From assembly GCF_000959445.1 (NCBI RefSeq), contig NZ_CP009630.1, forward strand, positions 1,364,001 through 1,428,000: 64,000 nt of DNA, given 5' to 3'. The translations under genes and the position numbers were made by a program. Position 1 is the stretch's first letter, and the number at the start of each line of letters is the position of its first letter. Under the pieces are notes generated by a model. The model saw nothing but the letters and a program-made list of their open reading frames with translations, did not search any database and was not told the DNA's origin. This document shows, in pieces, positions 62,567 through 64,000 of the stretch. Origin of the DNA: Burkholderia vietnamiensis LMG 10929 (GTDB lineage: Bacteria; Pseudomonadota; Gammaproteobacteria; Burkholderiales; Burkholderiaceae).

Positions 62567-63032
62567 CCTTTCCCTGCGTGCGCCGCACGAGATGATCGCG
62601 GAGCGCGGCACGCTCGTCGGCCCCGTGCTGGTCGCATGGTTCCGCCTCGTGCGGCCCGCGCTGGTGGGCGGGGTCTGGGCATCGATCTGCATCTATACGT
62701 ACCGCTATCTGCTGCCCTTCAACGAGGCCGAGATGCCGATCGAGCAGATCGTGTTCTATGTGACGAGCATCGCGCTGATCGCCGGCACCATCGTCACGTG
62801 GCTGATCGCGGGGCGCGTCGTGCATCCGCTCGCGTACCGGCTGCGCGTGTCGAAGATGCTGCGGCGCTCGGCCAGCGTGCAGGCGCGCGCGGTGCCCGCG
62901 AACGCGCTGGCCGGCGCACGCCGCCACGGCGCGCGGCGCACGACGCGCATTCTGGTCGCGTCGCATGACGCGAACGGCTCGATCGCCGGCATCGAATGGA
63001 TCGCGCACGCGGGGCCGCAGCCCCGCGAGTAG
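62544..63032 (+). CDS. pgaD: PgaD, PNAG synthase accessory protein
   Basis: Small inner-membrane subunit (162 residues) that stabilises PgaC and takes part in cyclic-di-GMP activation in E. coli. Two transmembrane segments are visible (VGGVWASICIYTYRYLLPF and IVFYVTSIALIAGTIVTWLIAG); an Arg-rich cytoplasmic tail follows (SKMLRRSASVQARAV and ARRHGARRTTRIL), longer than in E. coli. It starts inside the end of pgaC (23-base overlap), keeping synthase subunits coupled. Sequence conservation in this family is low, so the call leans on position and topology. Confidence 0.85.
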   Translation: MKNAPIIDLSLRAPHEMIAERGTLVGPVLVAWFRLVRPALVGGVWASICIYTYRYLLPFNEAEMPIEQIVFYVTSIALIAGTIVTWLIAGRVVHPLAYRLRVSKMLRRSASVQARAVPANALAGARRHGARRTTRILVASHDANGSIAGIEWIAHAGPQPRE

Positions 63033-63123
63033 GTCGGCGTGCGCGTCCGTCCGCGCGCGGCGCATCGTTCGCTTTGCGCCGCGCGCCGGGCGGCAACTTC
63101 CCGTTCTGTAGACGAGGTGAATC

Positions 63124-64000
<877 letters not shown>

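Overview
The window is GC-rich DNA with densely packed genes and strong GC-ending codon bias. The gene set (ACR3-type arsenic operon, pgaABCD, hydroxyproline catabolism, DUF2917 beside a MocR regulator, an orphan type VI secretion effector cassette) suggests a betaproteobacterium, most likely Burkholderia and probably the B. cepacia complex. This is inferred from gene content and protein resemblance, not from a database match. I see no rRNA, tRNA, CRISPR array or intact insertion sequence.

Layout from left to right. 1-3.2 kb: start of a methyltransferase gene, a lipoprotein metallophosphoesterase and a di-heme cytochrome c peroxidase. 3.6-5.2 kb: an AT-richer orphan type VI secretion cassette (PAAR protein, Tae4-type amidase, small membrane protein). 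5.5-9.6 kb: a small unknown gene behind a LexA-like promoter, a MocR regulator divergent from a DUF2917 gene, and a sulfur module (BigR-like ArsR regulator with two YeeE/YedE half-transporters). 9.7-16.8 kb: two divergent arms for 4-hydroxyproline catabolism (three-subunit D-hydroxyproline dehydrogenase and epimerase on the minus strand; ketoglutarate-semialdehyde dehydrogenase and an imine reductase on the plus strand). 17-25.4 kb: ilvD, two Pro/Gly-rich envelope proteins, a second RpoD-like sigma factor, a helix-hairpin-helix protein, a MerR regulator and an acetyl-CoA hydrolase/CoA-transferase.

26.1-33.4 kb is the most striking region. Seven head-to-tail, mostly overlapping genes encode a complete 2-aminoethylphosphonate pathway (PEP mutase fused to a nucleotidyltransferase, phosphonopyruvate decarboxylase, AEP transaminase), a second nucleotidyltransferase, a CDP-alcohol phosphatidyltransferase, a 2OG-Fe(II) oxygenase and an HpnL/YbhN-type membrane protein. 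The set reads as a pathway that makes AEP, activates it as CMP-AEP, places it on a lipid, possibly hydroxylates it, and moves the lipid across or between membranes. A rho-independent terminator closes the operon.

33.5-38.3 kb: an arsenic operon (arsR, arsC, ACR3 pump, an ArsN2-ArsD fusion, arsA). 38.6-41.8 kb: a glutathione S-transferase divergent from a TetR regulator across a perfect operator-like palindrome, then proline iminopeptidase and a small unknown gene. 42-52.8 kb: a minus-strand block with two parallel sets of circularly permuted ATP-grasp, alpha-E and transglutaminase-like proteins plus a giant DUF2126 transglutaminase. This is a predicted but biochemically undefined peptide or amide ligation system. 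One transglutaminase has serine where the catalytic cysteine belongs.

53.4-64 kb: a LysR regulator, a 665-bp AT-rich regulatory region, then a poly-N-acetylglucosamine operon (two unknown envelope proteins, pgaA, pgaB, pgaC, pgaD) followed by a glmS-like gene cut by the window end. GlmS makes glucosamine-6-phosphate, the precursor of the UDP-GlcNAc that PgaC polymerises.
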